Shown: positions 1 to 10,263 of the stretch, piece by piece
Layout of the letters: each line of letters opens with the position of its first letter
Numbering within the stretch: the stretch's first letter is position 1
DNA from: SHVO01 sp964576515
GTDB lineage: Bacteria; Pseudomonadota; Alphaproteobacteria; Rhodospirillales; Rhodospirillaceae
NCBI GenBank assembly: GCA_964576515.1
Contig: CAZNUW010000009.1
Location: 62,001 to 126,000, forward strand
Reading direction: 5' to 3'
DNA length: 64,000 nt
Program-made: the position numbers and the translations under genes
The notes under the pieces: generated by a model
The model's input: only the letters and a program-made list of their open reading frames with translations
What the model was told of the DNA's origin: nothing
Database searches by the model: none

Positions 1-673
1 TGTGGAACGGCACCGCCGAGACCTTGAAGGCGAGGCCGGAGATGACGAACACGATGCCGATGATGACGCCGATATGGGGTTCGCCGCCGCGCAAGGCCGT
101 CGCGAGACCTTCAAAGGTGGTCGTGCCGCCAAAGCCGTAAACCAGCGACGAGCCGTACAGAAGGAGACCCGAGGCGAGCGCGCCGAGGACGAAATACTTC
201 ACGCCGGCTTCCGTCGAGCGCACGTTGTCGCGGTGGTAGGCCGCGAGCACGTAAAGCGAAAGGCTTTGCAGTTCGAGGCCGAGGTAAAGCGAGATGAGGT
301 CGTTCGCCGACACCATCATCATCATGCCGAGGGTGGCGAACAGCACGAGGACCGGCAGCTCGAAGCGCGCGGTCTTGGCCGCCTGCGCCCAACTGTTGAT
401 CATGAGCATCGTCAGCGCCGCCCCGATCAGGCAGAGAATCTTGGCGAAAGAGGTAAAGCCGTTGACGATGAAGAGGTTGCTGAACGTCACGGCGGACTCC
501 GGCCCGCGCAGGACCAGGAACGCGGTGACGGCCATGACGGCGACGCCAAGCCAGCTCAGGAGCTGGGTGGAGTCCTCGTTCCGGAACACACCGATCATCA
601 GGAGAACTATGCCCGAGAGGGCCATGAAGATCTCCGGCAGTGCGGGCATCAGGGAGGCGAGTTCAAACGTCAT
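1..673 (-). CDS. nuoN: NADH-quinone oxidoreductase subunit N (partial, 3' end outside window)
   Basis: Antiporter-like membrane subunit of the proton-pumping NADH:quinone oxidoreductase (complex I). Only the first 224 codons are visible; the gene runs off the left edge. The ATG at 673 lies 12 nt after the nuoM stop, and the protein opens MTFELASLMPALPEIFM. Several hydrophobic segments follow. The stretch LGLELQSLSLYVL (about residues 131-143) carries the conserved membrane glutamate of the Nuo L/M/N family and is followed by a VKYF element near residue 158. It is the last visible gene of the nuo operon. Identity is firm from the motifs and position; the C-terminal half cannot be judged. Confidence 0.93.
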   Translation of the reverse strand, partial: MTFELASLMPALPEIFMALSGIVLLMIGVFRNEDSTQLLSWLGVAVMAVTAFLVLRGPESAVTFSNLFIVNGFTSFAKILCLIGAALTMLMINSWAQAAKTARFELPVLVLFATLGMMMMVSANDLISLYLGLELQSLSLYVLAAYHRDNVRSTEAGVKYFVLGALASGLLLYGSSLVYGFGGTTTFEGLATALRGGEPHIGVIIGIVFVISGLAFKVSAVPFH

Positions 674-685
674 CGGGGTAGCCCT

Positions 686-2248
686 TTAGCGCAAGAAAGC
701 GAGGAGTTGCCCGCCGAGGTGCGTGACCTCGGTGGCGCCCGACGCCTGCAGCGCGGCCTGGTAGTTGTTCACGAGTTGCTCGACCGACTCGCTCATCACG
801 TCGAGGAACGGAAGCGGATAGACCCCCATCCACATGGTGACGACGACGATCGGCGCGAGGATCGCGATTTCACGGCGATCGAGGTCCAGCATTTCCTTCA
901 CGTCGGCCTTGGTGAGATCGCCCCAGATCACGCGGCGATACAAGACGAGCATGTAAGTCGCGCCGAGGACGACGCCCGAGGCCGCGAACAGCGCAACCCA
1001 GGTGTTCGCCTTGAAGGCGCCGGTCAGGACGAGGAATTCGCCGACGAAACCGGCGGTGCCCGGCAAGCCAACCGAGGCCAGCATGAACACCATGAAGGCG
1101 AAGGCGTACTTCGGCATGTTGTTGGCGAGGCCGCCGTAACGGTCGATCTCGCGGGTGTGCAGGCGGTCATAGACCACGCCGACGCACAGGAAGAGCGCAC
1201 CGGAGACGACGCCGTGCGAGAGCATCTGGAAGATGGCGCCTTCGATGCCTTGGGCGTTGCCCGTGAACACGCCGATGGTCACGTAACCCATGTGGGCGAC
1301 CGACGAATAGGCGATCATCTTCTTCATGTCCTGCTGCACAAGGGCAACGAGGGACGTGTAAACGATGGCGATGATCGAGAGCGTGAACACCAAGGGCGCG
1401 AAATAGGCGCTGGCGTCCGGCAGCATCGGGATCGAGAAGCGCAGGAAGCCGTAGCCGCCCATCTTCAGGAGCACGCCGGCCAGGATGACCGAGCCCGCCG
1501 TCGGCGCGTCGACGTGCGCGTCCGGCAGCCAGGTGTGCACCGGCCACATCGGCACCTTCACGGCGAAGGAGGCGAACATGCCCAGCCACAGCCAATACTG
1601 CACGTCGCGGGCGAACTGATGCTGCATCAGGGTCGGGATGTCGGTGGTGCCGACCTGGAAGTACATGGCGAGCAGCGCCACGAGCAGGAGCACGGACCCC
1701 GTCAGCGTATAGAGGAACAGCTTGAACGCCGAATAGACGCGGCGGCCGCCGCCCCAAACGCCGATGATGAGGAACATCGGGATCAGGACGCCTTCGAAGA
1801 AGACGTAGAAGAGCACCATGTCGAGCGCGCAGAACATGCCGATCATCATGGTCTGCAGGATCAGGAACGCGATCATGTACTCGCGGACCATCTTCTCGAT
1901 GGCTTCCCAGGACGCGAGGATGCAGATCGGCATCAGGAACGCCGACAGGACCACGAACAGCATCGAGATGCCGTCGACGCCCATGTGGTAGCCGATGCGG
2001 TATTGCGGCAGCCAGTCGACCTTCTCGACGAACTGGAATTCCGCCGTCCCCGTCTGGAAGCCGGCCCAGATGAACAAGGACAGGACAAACACCACCAGCG
2101 TCGTCCACAGCGCGACATAACGCGACTGGCGGGCGACCACTTCCTGGTCGCCGCGGATGAACAGGATGAACAGCGCGCCGACGAGCGGCAGGAAGGTCAC
2201 CAGCGAAAGGATCGGCAGGCCGGTCACGAAGTTGGACAAGGCGGTCAT
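686..2248 (-). CDS. nuoM: NADH-quinone oxidoreductase subunit M
   Basis: Proton-translocating membrane subunit of complex I, 520 residues, close to the usual 480-510. The sequence is almost entirely hydrophobic helices. It contains the conserved membrane glutamate at residue 152 (in FYVFFEGVLIPMF) and the loop HTWLPDAHVDAPTAGS next to a conserved lysine helix (FAVKVPMWP), both typical of the antiporter-like subunits. The ATG at 2248 lies 3 nt after the nuoL stop, so translation is probably coupled. The stop is TAA, and nuoN starts 12 nt further on. No truncation or frameshift is seen. Confidence 0.97.
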   Translation of the reverse strand: MTALSNFVTGLPILSLVTFLPLVGALFILFIRGDQEVVARQSRYVALWTTLVVFVLSLFIWAGFQTGTAEFQFVEKVDWLPQYRIGYHMGVDGISMLFVVLSAFLMPICILASWEAIEKMVREYMIAFLILQTMMIGMFCALDMVLFYVFFEGVLIPMFLIIGVWGGGRRVYSAFKLFLYTLTGSVLLLVALLAMYFQVGTTDIPTLMQHQFARDVQYWLWLGMFASFAVKVPMWPVHTWLPDAHVDAPTAGSVILAGVLLKMGGYGFLRFSIPMLPDASAYFAPLVFTLSIIAIVYTSLVALVQQDMKKMIAYSSVAHMGYVTIGVFTGNAQGIEGAIFQMLSHGVVSGALFLCVGVVYDRLHTREIDRYGGLANNMPKYAFAFMVFMLASVGLPGTAGFVGEFLVLTGAFKANTWVALFAASGVVLGATYMLVLYRRVIWGDLTKADVKEMLDLDRREIAILAPIVVVTMWMGVYPLPFLDVMSESVEQLVNNYQAALQASGATEVTHLGGQLLAFLR

Positions 2249-2251
2249 GGC

Positions 2252-4186
2252 TTATTCCCGTCCCATCATGAACCAGGTCACAATCGCTGCGATCCCGACG
2301 ATCATGGCAAAGGCGTAGTGATAGAGATAACCGGTCTGCACGCCGCCCAAGCGCTTGGCGGTGCGGACCGCGACGGCCGAGATGCCGTCGGGGCCAAAGC
2401 GGTCGATGATGCCGGCGTCGCCGCGCTTCCAGAAGATGCGGCCCAGCGCGAAGGCCGGACGCACGAAGATCACGTTGTACAGCTCGTCGAAGTACCACTT
2501 GTTGAGCAGGAACTTATAGACGCCCGGGAACGCCGCCACGAGACGGGCCGGAAGCTCCGGCTTTTTGACGTACATGAGGTAGGCGAGCGCAAAGCCCCCG
2601 ATGGTCACGAACAAGGGCAGCCACTTCAGGAAGAACGGCGGATGGTGCGCGTGCACGGCGCCGATGGAGTCCTGTGCGGCCAACGGTGCGATGGCTTCCT
2701 TCCAGAACTCGGCACGGCCCTCGCCCACGAAGGCGTCATAGCCGATGTAGCCCGCGAAGATCGCGCCCGCGGCCAAGGCCGCCAGCGGGATGGTCATGAT
2801 GAGCGGGCTTTCGTGCACGTGTTCCATCGTGTGATGGTCCGCGCGCGGCTTGCCGAAGAAGGTGAGGAACATCAGACGCCAAGAGTAGAAGGATGTCAGG
2901 AACGCCGCGATGATGAGCAGACCGAAGGCGTAGTTGCCGACACCGGTGTGCGCGGCGTGGGTCGCTTCGATCACCATGTCCTTCGAGAAGAACCCGGCGA
3001 AGGGCGGCACGCCGGTCAGCGCCAGATTGCCGAGGACCATGACCGCGAAGGTGAACGGGATGAGGCGGTAGATGCCGCCCATCTTGCGGATGTCCTGCTC
3101 GTCGCTCATGGCGTGGATCACGGAGCCCGCGCCCAGGAACAGGAGCGCCTTGAACCAGGCGTGCGTCATCAGGTGGAACACGCCCGCCTGATAGGCCGAC
3201 ACGCCGCAGGCGGCGAACATGTAGCCGAGCTGCGAAACGGTCGAGAAGGCGATGATGCGCTTGATGTCGTTCTGCACGCAGCCGACGGTGGCGGCGAAGA
3301 ACGCGGTGGTGGCGCCGACGAAGGTGACGACGGCCAGCGCGTCCGGCGCGTATTCAAACACCGGCGACATGCGGGCCACCAGGAACACGCCCGCCGTAAC
3401 CATGGTCGCGGCGTGGATGAGCGCGGACACCGGCGTCGGACCTTCCATCGCGTCCGGGAGCCAAGTGTGCAGCAGGAGCTGACCCGACTTACCCATGGCG
3501 CCGATGAAGAGCAGGAGGCAGGTGATGGTGAGCGCGTGCGCCTCGATGCCGAAGAAGGTGACGCGCAGGTCCGCCTGGGAGGCCACGGCGTCGAAGATCA
3601 CGTCGAAGGTGACGGCGTCGAAGATGATGTAGATGGCGAAGATGCCCAGGAGGAAGCCGAAGTCACCGACGCGGTTGACGACGAACGCCTTGATGGCGGC
3701 CGCGGAGGCCGTGGGCTTCTTGAACCAGAACCCGATGAGCAGATAGGAGACGAGGCCCACCCCTTCCCAGCCGAAGAAGAGCTGGACGAGGTTATCGGCC
3801 GTCACCAGCATCAGCATGGCGAAGGTGAACAGCGACAGATAGGCCATGAAACGCGGCTGGCTGTCGTCGTGCGACATATAGCCGACGGAATAGACGTGGA
3901 TGAACGTCGAGACGACCGTGACCGTCATCACCATGGTGGCCGACAGCGCATCGAAGCGCAGAGCCCAGTTGGCTTCAAAGCTGCCGGACTGGAGCCAGGT
4001 GAAAAGGTTCAGGACCTGGACGTTGCCCTGGATCGCGACGTCGTAGAACGTCGGGATGGAGCAGAGCGCCGCGAGGCCGACGCAGACGCAGGTGACGATC
4101 TGCGACGGCCGGTCGCCGATCATCCGGCCGAAGAAGCCGGCGACGAAAGCGCCCAGGAGCGGCAGGAATACGGAGGCAAAAATCAC
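2252..4186 (-). CDS. nuoL: NADH-quinone oxidoreductase subunit L
   Basis: The largest antiporter-like subunit of complex I, at the distal end of the membrane arm. At 644 residues it fits the family (about 610-700), with an extended C-terminus for the long lateral helix that braces the arm. Diagnostic stretches are LFFGWEGVGLVSYLLIGFW with its conserved glutamate, LLLHTWLPDAMEGPTPVSAL, and the DIRKMGG loop. It starts 10 nt after the nuoK stop and ends 3 nt before nuoM. Charged residues lie within helices as expected for proton half-channels. No anomalies are seen. Confidence 0.97.
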   Translation of the reverse strand: MIFASVFLPLLGAFVAGFFGRMIGDRPSQIVTCVCVGLAALCSIPTFYDVAIQGNVQVLNLFTWLQSGSFEANWALRFDALSATMVMTVTVVSTFIHVYSVGYMSHDDSQPRFMAYLSLFTFAMLMLVTADNLVQLFFGWEGVGLVSYLLIGFWFKKPTASAAAIKAFVVNRVGDFGFLLGIFAIYIIFDAVTFDVIFDAVASQADLRVTFFGIEAHALTITCLLLFIGAMGKSGQLLLHTWLPDAMEGPTPVSALIHAATMVTAGVFLVARMSPVFEYAPDALAVVTFVGATTAFFAATVGCVQNDIKRIIAFSTVSQLGYMFAACGVSAYQAGVFHLMTHAWFKALLFLGAGSVIHAMSDEQDIRKMGGIYRLIPFTFAVMVLGNLALTGVPPFAGFFSKDMVIEATHAAHTGVGNYAFGLLIIAAFLTSFYSWRLMFLTFFGKPRADHHTMEHVHESPLIMTIPLAALAAGAIFAGYIGYDAFVGEGRAEFWKEAIAPLAAQDSIGAVHAHHPPFFLKWLPLFVTIGGFALAYLMYVKKPELPARLVAAFPGVYKFLLNKWYFDELYNVIFVRPAFALGRIFWKRGDAGIIDRFGPDGISAVAVRTAKRLGGVQTGYLYHYAFAMIVGIAAIVTWFMMGRE

Positions 4187-4196
4187 GAGTGACCCC

Positions 4197-4526
4197 CTAC
4201 CCTTTCATGGTGTTGATGTCTTCGACCTCGATGGAGCGCCGGTTGCGGTAGAAGATCACGACGATGGCGAGCCCGATGGCCGCCTCCGCCGCCGCAACCG
4301 TCAGCACCAGCATCGTGAAGACCTGGCCGACGAGATCGTTGAGGAATGCCGAGAACGCCACCATGTTGACGTTCACCGCGAGCAGCATCAGCTCGATGGA
4401 CATCATGATGACGATGAGGTTCTTCCGGTTCAGGAAGATGCCGAAGATCCCGATGGTGAACAGGACCGCGCCGAGGGTCAGGTAGTGGGACAGGCCCACG
4501 CCGATCAATCCGGTGTCCGGGGTCAT
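4197..4526 (-). CDS. nuoK: NADH-quinone oxidoreductase subunit K
   Basis: Small three-helix proton-channel subunit of complex I, 109 residues against the usual 100-105; the extra residues are at the N-terminus (MTPDTGLIGVGLSHYL). The two essential membrane glutamates are visible: one in MMSIELMLLAVNVN in the second helix and one in AAAEAAIGLAIV in the third. The start codon overlaps the nuoJ stop by 4 nt (ATGA), a classic translational-coupling arrangement. It ends 10 nt before nuoL. A start a few codons downstream cannot be excluded, but no better ATG is present near the helix. Confidence 0.95.
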   Translation of the reverse strand: MTPDTGLIGVGLSHYLTLGAVLFTIGIFGIFLNRKNLIVIMMSIELMLLAVNVNMVAFSAFLNDLVGQVFTMLVLTVAAAEAAIGLAIVVIFYRNRRSIEVEDINTMKG

Positions 4527-5140
4527 GACACGCCCTTTCCGGTTTCGACCTTCACAATCTCCAGCGTGTCTTCCACGCGGCGATTCACCTGGTCGGCGAT
4601 CTTCTGCTTACGCACGCCCGGACGGCGGCGCAGGGTGAGAACGATCGCGCCCACCATGGCGACCAGGAGCACGAGCCCCGCGGCCTGGAACAGGTAGGCG
4701 TAGTTTGTATAGAGGATCGTACCCAGCGCTTCGGTATTAGACATCGCGCCCGGCGCCGGCGCCGGGGCCACGCGCAGGGATTCCGCTTCCGGCGACATGA
4801 CCCAGCCGCCGAAGATGACGGCGAGTTCGGCCAGGAGGATCAAGCCGATGCTTGCGCCGACCCAGAGGTACTTGAGGAAGCCTTCGCGGATCACGGTGAT
4901 GTTGATGTCGAGCATCATCACCACGAACAGGAAGAGCACGGCCACCGCGCCGACATAGACGACCACAAGGATCATCGCGACGAATTCGGCGCCCAGCAGA
5001 ACGAACAGCCCCGCGGCGTTGAAGAACGTCAGGATCAGCCACAGCACCGAGTGCACGGGATTGCGCTGGAAGATGACGTTCAGCGCGGAGATCACCGCCA
5101 CGACGGCGAACAGATAGAAGGCGAGCGTTGCGATAATCAT
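4523..5140 (-). CDS. nuoJ: NADH-quinone oxidoreductase subunit J
   Basis: Membrane subunit of complex I (ND6 homologue), 205 residues and five predicted helices. The conserved third helix is visible as VVYVGAVAVLFLFVVMMLDI, the region that forms the pi-bulge and gates coupling in known structures. A proline/alanine-rich loop (RVAPAPAPGAM) precedes the fourth helix. A basic C-terminal tail (RRRPGVRKQKIADQVNRR) is likely cytoplasmic. It overlaps nuoK by 4 nt. Upstream, about 190 bp separates it from nuoI and holds two inverted palindromic repeats, the only sizeable gap within the nuo operon. Confidence 0.95.
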   Translation of the reverse strand: MIIATLAFYLFAVVAVISALNVIFQRNPVHSVLWLILTFFNAAGLFVLLGAEFVAMILVVVYVGAVAVLFLFVVMMLDINITVIREGFLKYLWVGASIGLILLAELAVIFGGWVMSPEAESLRVAPAPAPGAMSNTEALGTILYTNYAYLFQAAGLVLLVAMVGAIVLTLRRRPGVRKQKIADQVNRRVEDTLEIVKVETGKGVS

Positions 5141-5212
5141 GCGCGCGCGCCTCCCTCATGCTTCTGGTTCGGTTCTTGTCTCACTTTTATCCCCCTCGAC
5201 CGACCTTCCCTT

Positions 5213-5325
5213 TTTCTCCTCCCCTGAAAGGGGAGGTTGGGAGGGGTCGTTGGCAAAATCACATCACTCAGTTCGCTTCAAACGACCCCCACCTTCCCTC
5301 CCCCTTGCAGGGGGAGGAATAAGGA
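5213..5325. repeat. Pair of inverted REP-like palindromes between nuoI and nuoJ
   Basis: The gap holds two C/G-rich hairpins: CCTCCCC-TGAAA-GGGGAGG at 5218-5236 and CTCCCCC-TTGCA-GGGGGAG at 5298-5316. The flanking AGGTTGGGAGGGGTCGTT and AACGACCCCCACCT are near-complementary, so the two units face each other like a BIME. Related single units occur at 16973-16993 and 59103-59123. No coding capacity was seen. Inside an operon such a structure may pause transcription or protect the upstream mRNA (inference). Confidence 0.75.
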
Positions 5326-5334
5326 GGTCGCGGC

Positions 5335-5820
5335 TCAACGGTACGGTGCGTTCAGTTCCAAGCGTTTCGCGAGTTCGGGTTCCCAGCGGTCGCCGTTCGC
5401 AAGGAGCTTGTCCTTGTTGTAGAGCAACTCGTCGTGGGTCTCGGTCGCGAACTCGAAGTTCGGTCCTTCGACGATGGCGTCCACCGGGCAGGCTTCCTCG
5501 CAGAAGCCGCAGTAGATGCACTTCGTCATGTCGATGTCGTAGCGCGTGGTGCGGCGACTGCCGTCGGCGCGCGGTTCGGCTTCGATGGTGATCGCCTGCG
5601 CCGGGCAGATGGCCTCGCACAGTTTGCAGGCGATGCAGCGTTCCTCGCCGTTCGGATAGCGACGCAGCGCGTGTTCACCGCGGAAGCGGGGCGACAGCGG
5701 ACCTTTCTCGAACGGGTAGTTCAGCGTCACCTTGGGGCCCACCATGTATTTCAAGGTGAGCCACATGCCGGTGACGAGTTCCCACAGAAGCGCGGTGCGG
5801 AGAGATGCGTTCATTGCCAT
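5335..5820 (-). CDS. nuoI: NADH-quinone oxidoreductase subunit I (2x 4Fe-4S ferredoxin)
   Basis: TYKY-type ferredoxin subunit carrying clusters N6a and N6b, which hand electrons from NuoG towards NuoB. It is 161 residues, the usual length for this class. Two CxxCxxCxxxCP motifs are complete: CIACKLCEAICP with cysteines at 62, 65, 68 and 72, and CIYCGFCEEACP with cysteines at 101, 104, 107 and 111. The amphipathic N-terminus (WELVTGMWLTLKYM) is the membrane-docking helix. It starts 13 nt after the nuoH stop. MAMNAS offers two in-frame ATGs; the first is kept because neither has a clear Shine-Dalgarno advantage. Confidence 0.97.
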   Translation of the reverse strand: MAMNASLRTALLWELVTGMWLTLKYMVGPKVTLNYPFEKGPLSPRFRGEHALRRYPNGEERCIACKLCEAICPAQAITIEAEPRADGSRRTTRYDIDMTKCIYCGFCEEACPVDAIVEGPNFEFATETHDELLYNKDKLLANGDRWEPELAKRLELNAPYR

Positions 5821-5833
5821 ATAATTCCCTCCC

Positions 5834-6868
5834 CTACTGCGGCAGCTTGTCGAAATAGACGAGGAAGCCGGCGGTAAGGACGAGCCAGATCAGCGAGAGC
5901 GGCAGGAAGACTTTCCAGCCGAGGCGCATCAGTTGGTCGTAGCGGTAGCGCGGGAAGGTCGCGCGCACCCAGATCATCACGAACAGACAGAAGGCCACCT
6001 TGAGGGCGAACCAGATGATGCCCGGCACCCAGGCCAGCACCGGGGTCAGGACGCTCAGGCCCGGCATCATCTCGTGCGGACCAAGCCAGCCGCCGAGGAA
6101 CAGGATCGAGACGACGCCCGACATCATGATCATGTTCATGTATTCGCCGAGGAAGAACAGGGCGAAGGACATGGACGAGTATTCGGTCATGAAGCCCGCG
6201 ACCAGTTCGGATTCAGCTTCCGGCAAATCGAACGGGTGACGGTTCGTTTCCGCCAGCACCGAGATGAAGAACAGGATGAACATCGGGAAGTGCGGCAGGA
6301 AATACCACAGGCCGCGCTGCGCCTCGACCAGTTCGCCCAGGTTCAGCGTCCCGGCGGTGAGCAGCACCGAGATCATGACGAGGCCGATGGAGACTTCGTA
6401 GGACACCATCTGCGCGGCCGAGCGCATGGCGCCCAGGAAGGCGTAACGGCTGTTGGACGCCCAGCCGGCCATGACGATGCCGTACACGCCGAGCGACGAG
6501 ATCGCGAACAGATAAAGCACGCCGACGTTGATGTTGGAGATCACCCACCCGGAATCAACCGGGATGACCGCCCAGGCGAGCAGCGCGAGCGTGAAGGTGA
6601 TCATGGGCGCGAGGAAGAACACGATGGGCGACGAACCCGTCGGCACCACGGTTTCCTTGAACACCAGCTTCACGGCGTCGGCGAAGGGCTGGAACAAACC
6701 GAAGGGACCGACGACGTTCGGGCCCTTGCGCATCTGCATCGCGCCAATGATGCGGCGTTCGGCGTAGGTCAGGTATGCCATGCCAATCAGAAGCGGCACG
6801 ACGAACAGAAGGATCTTGCCGACGATCCAGAGGCCGGGCAGCAGATATACGTTTACGAACTCAGCCAT
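5834..6868 (-). CDS. nuoH: NADH-quinone oxidoreductase subunit H
   Basis: ND1-like membrane subunit that forms most of the quinone chamber where the peripheral arm joins the membrane arm. The chosen start is the ATG at 6868 (MAEFVNVYLLPGLW), giving 344 residues; it overlaps the nuoG stop by 8 nt. An in-frame ATG at 6901 would add 11 residues of basic sequence lying inside nuoG and is less likely. The acidic quinone-site loop is visible as LPEAESELVAGFMTEYSS, and RKGPNVVGPFGLFQP is the family signature near the N-terminus. Eight or more hydrophobic helices are present. Confidence 0.96.
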   Translation of the reverse strand: MAEFVNVYLLPGLWIVGKILLFVVPLLIGMAYLTYAERRIIGAMQMRKGPNVVGPFGLFQPFADAVKLVFKETVVPTGSSPIVFFLAPMITFTLALLAWAVIPVDSGWVISNINVGVLYLFAISSLGVYGIVMAGWASNSRYAFLGAMRSAAQMVSYEVSIGLVMISVLLTAGTLNLGELVEAQRGLWYFLPHFPMFILFFISVLAETNRHPFDLPEAESELVAGFMTEYSSMSFALFFLGEYMNMIMMSGVVSILFLGGWLGPHEMMPGLSVLTPVLAWVPGIIWFALKVAFCLFVMIWVRATFPRYRYDQLMRLGWKVFLPLSLIWLVLTAGFLVYFDKLPQ

Positions 6869-8939
6869 GGGTGCCCGTCTTCTGCTTTGTGCCGAGAACA
6901 AATTCTTCCGTGCACTGCGCCATCGTGCGCGACGCGCGGCTGATCGGATCGGTCATGTAGTAGTTCTTCACCGGGTAATCGAACGCGGTGGCGGCGACAG
7001 CGCCGGAAGCGCCAAACGCTTTCCAATCCGCGGGCGCGATCTTGTCGTAGCCGGCGAAAATCGGGTTCACCTTGGCCATGCGCGCGCGAAGCTGTTTCAA
7101 GTTGTCGTACGGCAGGGTCTTGGCCAGAACCGCCGAGAGCGCGCGCAGGATGGTCCAGTCTTCGCGGGCATCGCCGGGCGGGAACACCGCGCGGTAGGCT
7201 TCCTGAACACGGCCTTCGGTGTTGACGTAGGTGCCGTCCTTCTCGGTGTAGGCCGCACCCGGGAGGATCACGTCGGCGCGATGCGCGCCGCGGTCGCCGT
7301 GGTGGCCCTGATAGATCACGAACGCGCGGCCGAGTTTCGCGGTGTCGATCTCGTCGGCGCCGAGGAGGAACACGACGTCGATCTCGCCCTTGCCGGCGGC
7401 GTCGAGGATGCCGCGGGTGTCCTTGCCGCCGCCCTGACCGTTATCTGGGCCCGGCACGAAGCCGGCGTCGAGACCGCCCACACGCGCGGCGGCGGTGTGC
7501 AGCACGTTAAAGCCGTTCCAACCGTCCTTCACGAGACCGCAGGTATCGGCGGCCTTGCGCGCGGCGGCGAGGATCGCGCCGCCGTCGGCGCGCGTGAGCG
7601 CGGCCATGCCGAGGATGATCATCGGGTTCTTGGCGTTCTTGAGAACAGCCGCGAACGGATGAGAGCCGTCGGCGATTTTCGCGAGCAGATCGGCGGAGAC
7701 GCCGAGGTGTTCGGTCTTGTAGGTGAGGTTCGTATCCTCGCCGATCACGGCGACGGGGATGCCGGCGCGCAGCCAACGCTTGCGGATGCGGGCGTTCAGC
7801 ACCGGCGCTTCCTTGCGCACGTCCGATCCGACGATGAGGATCGCGTCCGCCTGGTCGATGCCGGCGATGGTGGAATTGAACAGGTATGAGGCGCGCGCAT
7901 TGGGATCGAGCGCGGCGGCGTCCTGGCGGCAGTCGATGTTGGTGGACCCCAGCGCGGCCATCAGGTCCTTGAGCGCGACCATCGATTCAACGTCGGCGAG
8001 GTCGCCGGCGATGGCGGCCATACGATTGCCGGCGGAAGCGCGCAGGCGCACCGCGATGGCGTCGAACGCGTCGTCCCACGAGACCGGCGTCAATTTGCCG
8101 TTGCGGCGCACGTACGGACGGTCGAGGCGCTGATAGCCCAAACCGTCGCAGGCATAGCGGCTTTTATCGGCGAGCCATTCCTCGTTCACGTCTTCGTTGA
8201 TGCGCGGCAGAACGCGCATGACTTCGCGGCCGCGCGCATCGACGCGGATGTTGGTGCCGAGCGCATCCATCACGTCGATGGATTCCGTTTTGCGCAGTTC
8301 CCACGGGCGGGCGTTGAAGGCGTAAGGCTTGCTGGTAAGCGCGCCGACCGGGCAGAGATCGATGACGTTGCCGGAGAGTTCCGACGTGAGCGCGCCTTCG
8401 AGGTAGCTGGTGATCTCCATGTCCTCGCCGCGGTTCAGCGCGCCGAGCTGCGGCACGCCCGCGACTTCAGAGGCGAAACGCACACAGCGGGTGCAGTGGA
8501 TGCAGCGGGTCATGTAGGTCGCGACCAGCGGCCCCATGTACTTGTCTTTCACCGCGCGCTTGTTCTCGTGGAAACGGCCGCGATCGAACCCGTAGGCCAT
8601 AGCCTGGTCCTGCAGATCGCACTCGCCGCCCTGGTCGCAGATCGGGCAATCGAGCGGGTGATTGATGAGCAGGAATTCCATGACGCCGCCGCGCGCCTTG
8701 TTCGCGCGCTCGGACTTCGTATGCACGACCATGCCTTCGTTCACGGGCATGGCGCAGGAAGCCACCGGCTTCGGCGACTTCTCGACGTCGACCAGGCACA
8801 TGCGGCAGTTGCCGGCGATGGACAGGCGGTCGTGATAGCAGAAGCGCGGGATTTCCACGCCGATCTGCTCGGCCGCCTGCAGAATGGTCGTGTTCGGCGG
8901 AACTTCGACCTGGATACCGTCAATCGTAAGCTTCGGCAT
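6861..8939 (-). CDS. nuoG: NADH-quinone oxidoreductase subunit G
   Basis: Iron-sulfur subunit of the NADH-dehydrogenase module, 692 residues, typical for alphaproteobacteria. The N-terminal 2Fe-2S ferredoxin domain has cysteines at 34, 45, 48 and 62 (FCYHDRLSIAGNCRMC then SCAMP). Next come the His-Cys3 cluster region (HPLDCPICDQGGECDLQD) and the CIHCTRCVRF 4Fe-4S motif. The rest is a molybdopterin-oxidoreductase-like fold without visible cofactor function, as in other NuoG. It sits between nuoF (19 nt upstream) and nuoH, whose start it overlaps. Confidence 0.97.
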   Translation of the reverse strand: MPKLTIDGIQVEVPPNTTILQAAEQIGVEIPRFCYHDRLSIAGNCRMCLVDVEKSPKPVASCAMPVNEGMVVHTKSERANKARGGVMEFLLINHPLDCPICDQGGECDLQDQAMAYGFDRGRFHENKRAVKDKYMGPLVATYMTRCIHCTRCVRFASEVAGVPQLGALNRGEDMEITSYLEGALTSELSGNVIDLCPVGALTSKPYAFNARPWELRKTESIDVMDALGTNIRVDARGREVMRVLPRINEDVNEEWLADKSRYACDGLGYQRLDRPYVRRNGKLTPVSWDDAFDAIAVRLRASAGNRMAAIAGDLADVESMVALKDLMAALGSTNIDCRQDAAALDPNARASYLFNSTIAGIDQADAILIVGSDVRKEAPVLNARIRKRWLRAGIPVAVIGEDTNLTYKTEHLGVSADLLAKIADGSHPFAAVLKNAKNPMIILGMAALTRADGGAILAAARKAADTCGLVKDGWNGFNVLHTAAARVGGLDAGFVPGPDNGQGGGKDTRGILDAAGKGEIDVVFLLGADEIDTAKLGRAFVIYQGHHGDRGAHRADVILPGAAYTEKDGTYVNTEGRVQEAYRAVFPPGDAREDWTILRALSAVLAKTLPYDNLKQLRARMAKVNPIFAGYDKIAPADWKAFGASGAVAATAFDYPVKNYYMTDPISRASRTMAQCTEEFVLGTKQKTGTHG

Positions 8940-8958
8940 TGCTGTCCCCTACCCCGCC

Positions 8959-10254
<1,296 letters not shown>

Positions 10255-10263
10255 GTTTCGAAC

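Noticed and set aside
2..4192. 1396-codon plus-strand open frame opposite nuoN-nuoL
   Set aside because: It is antisense to three clear complex I genes. Its translation is rich in H, R, E and D, a common artefact of high-G+C antisense DNA, with no domain.
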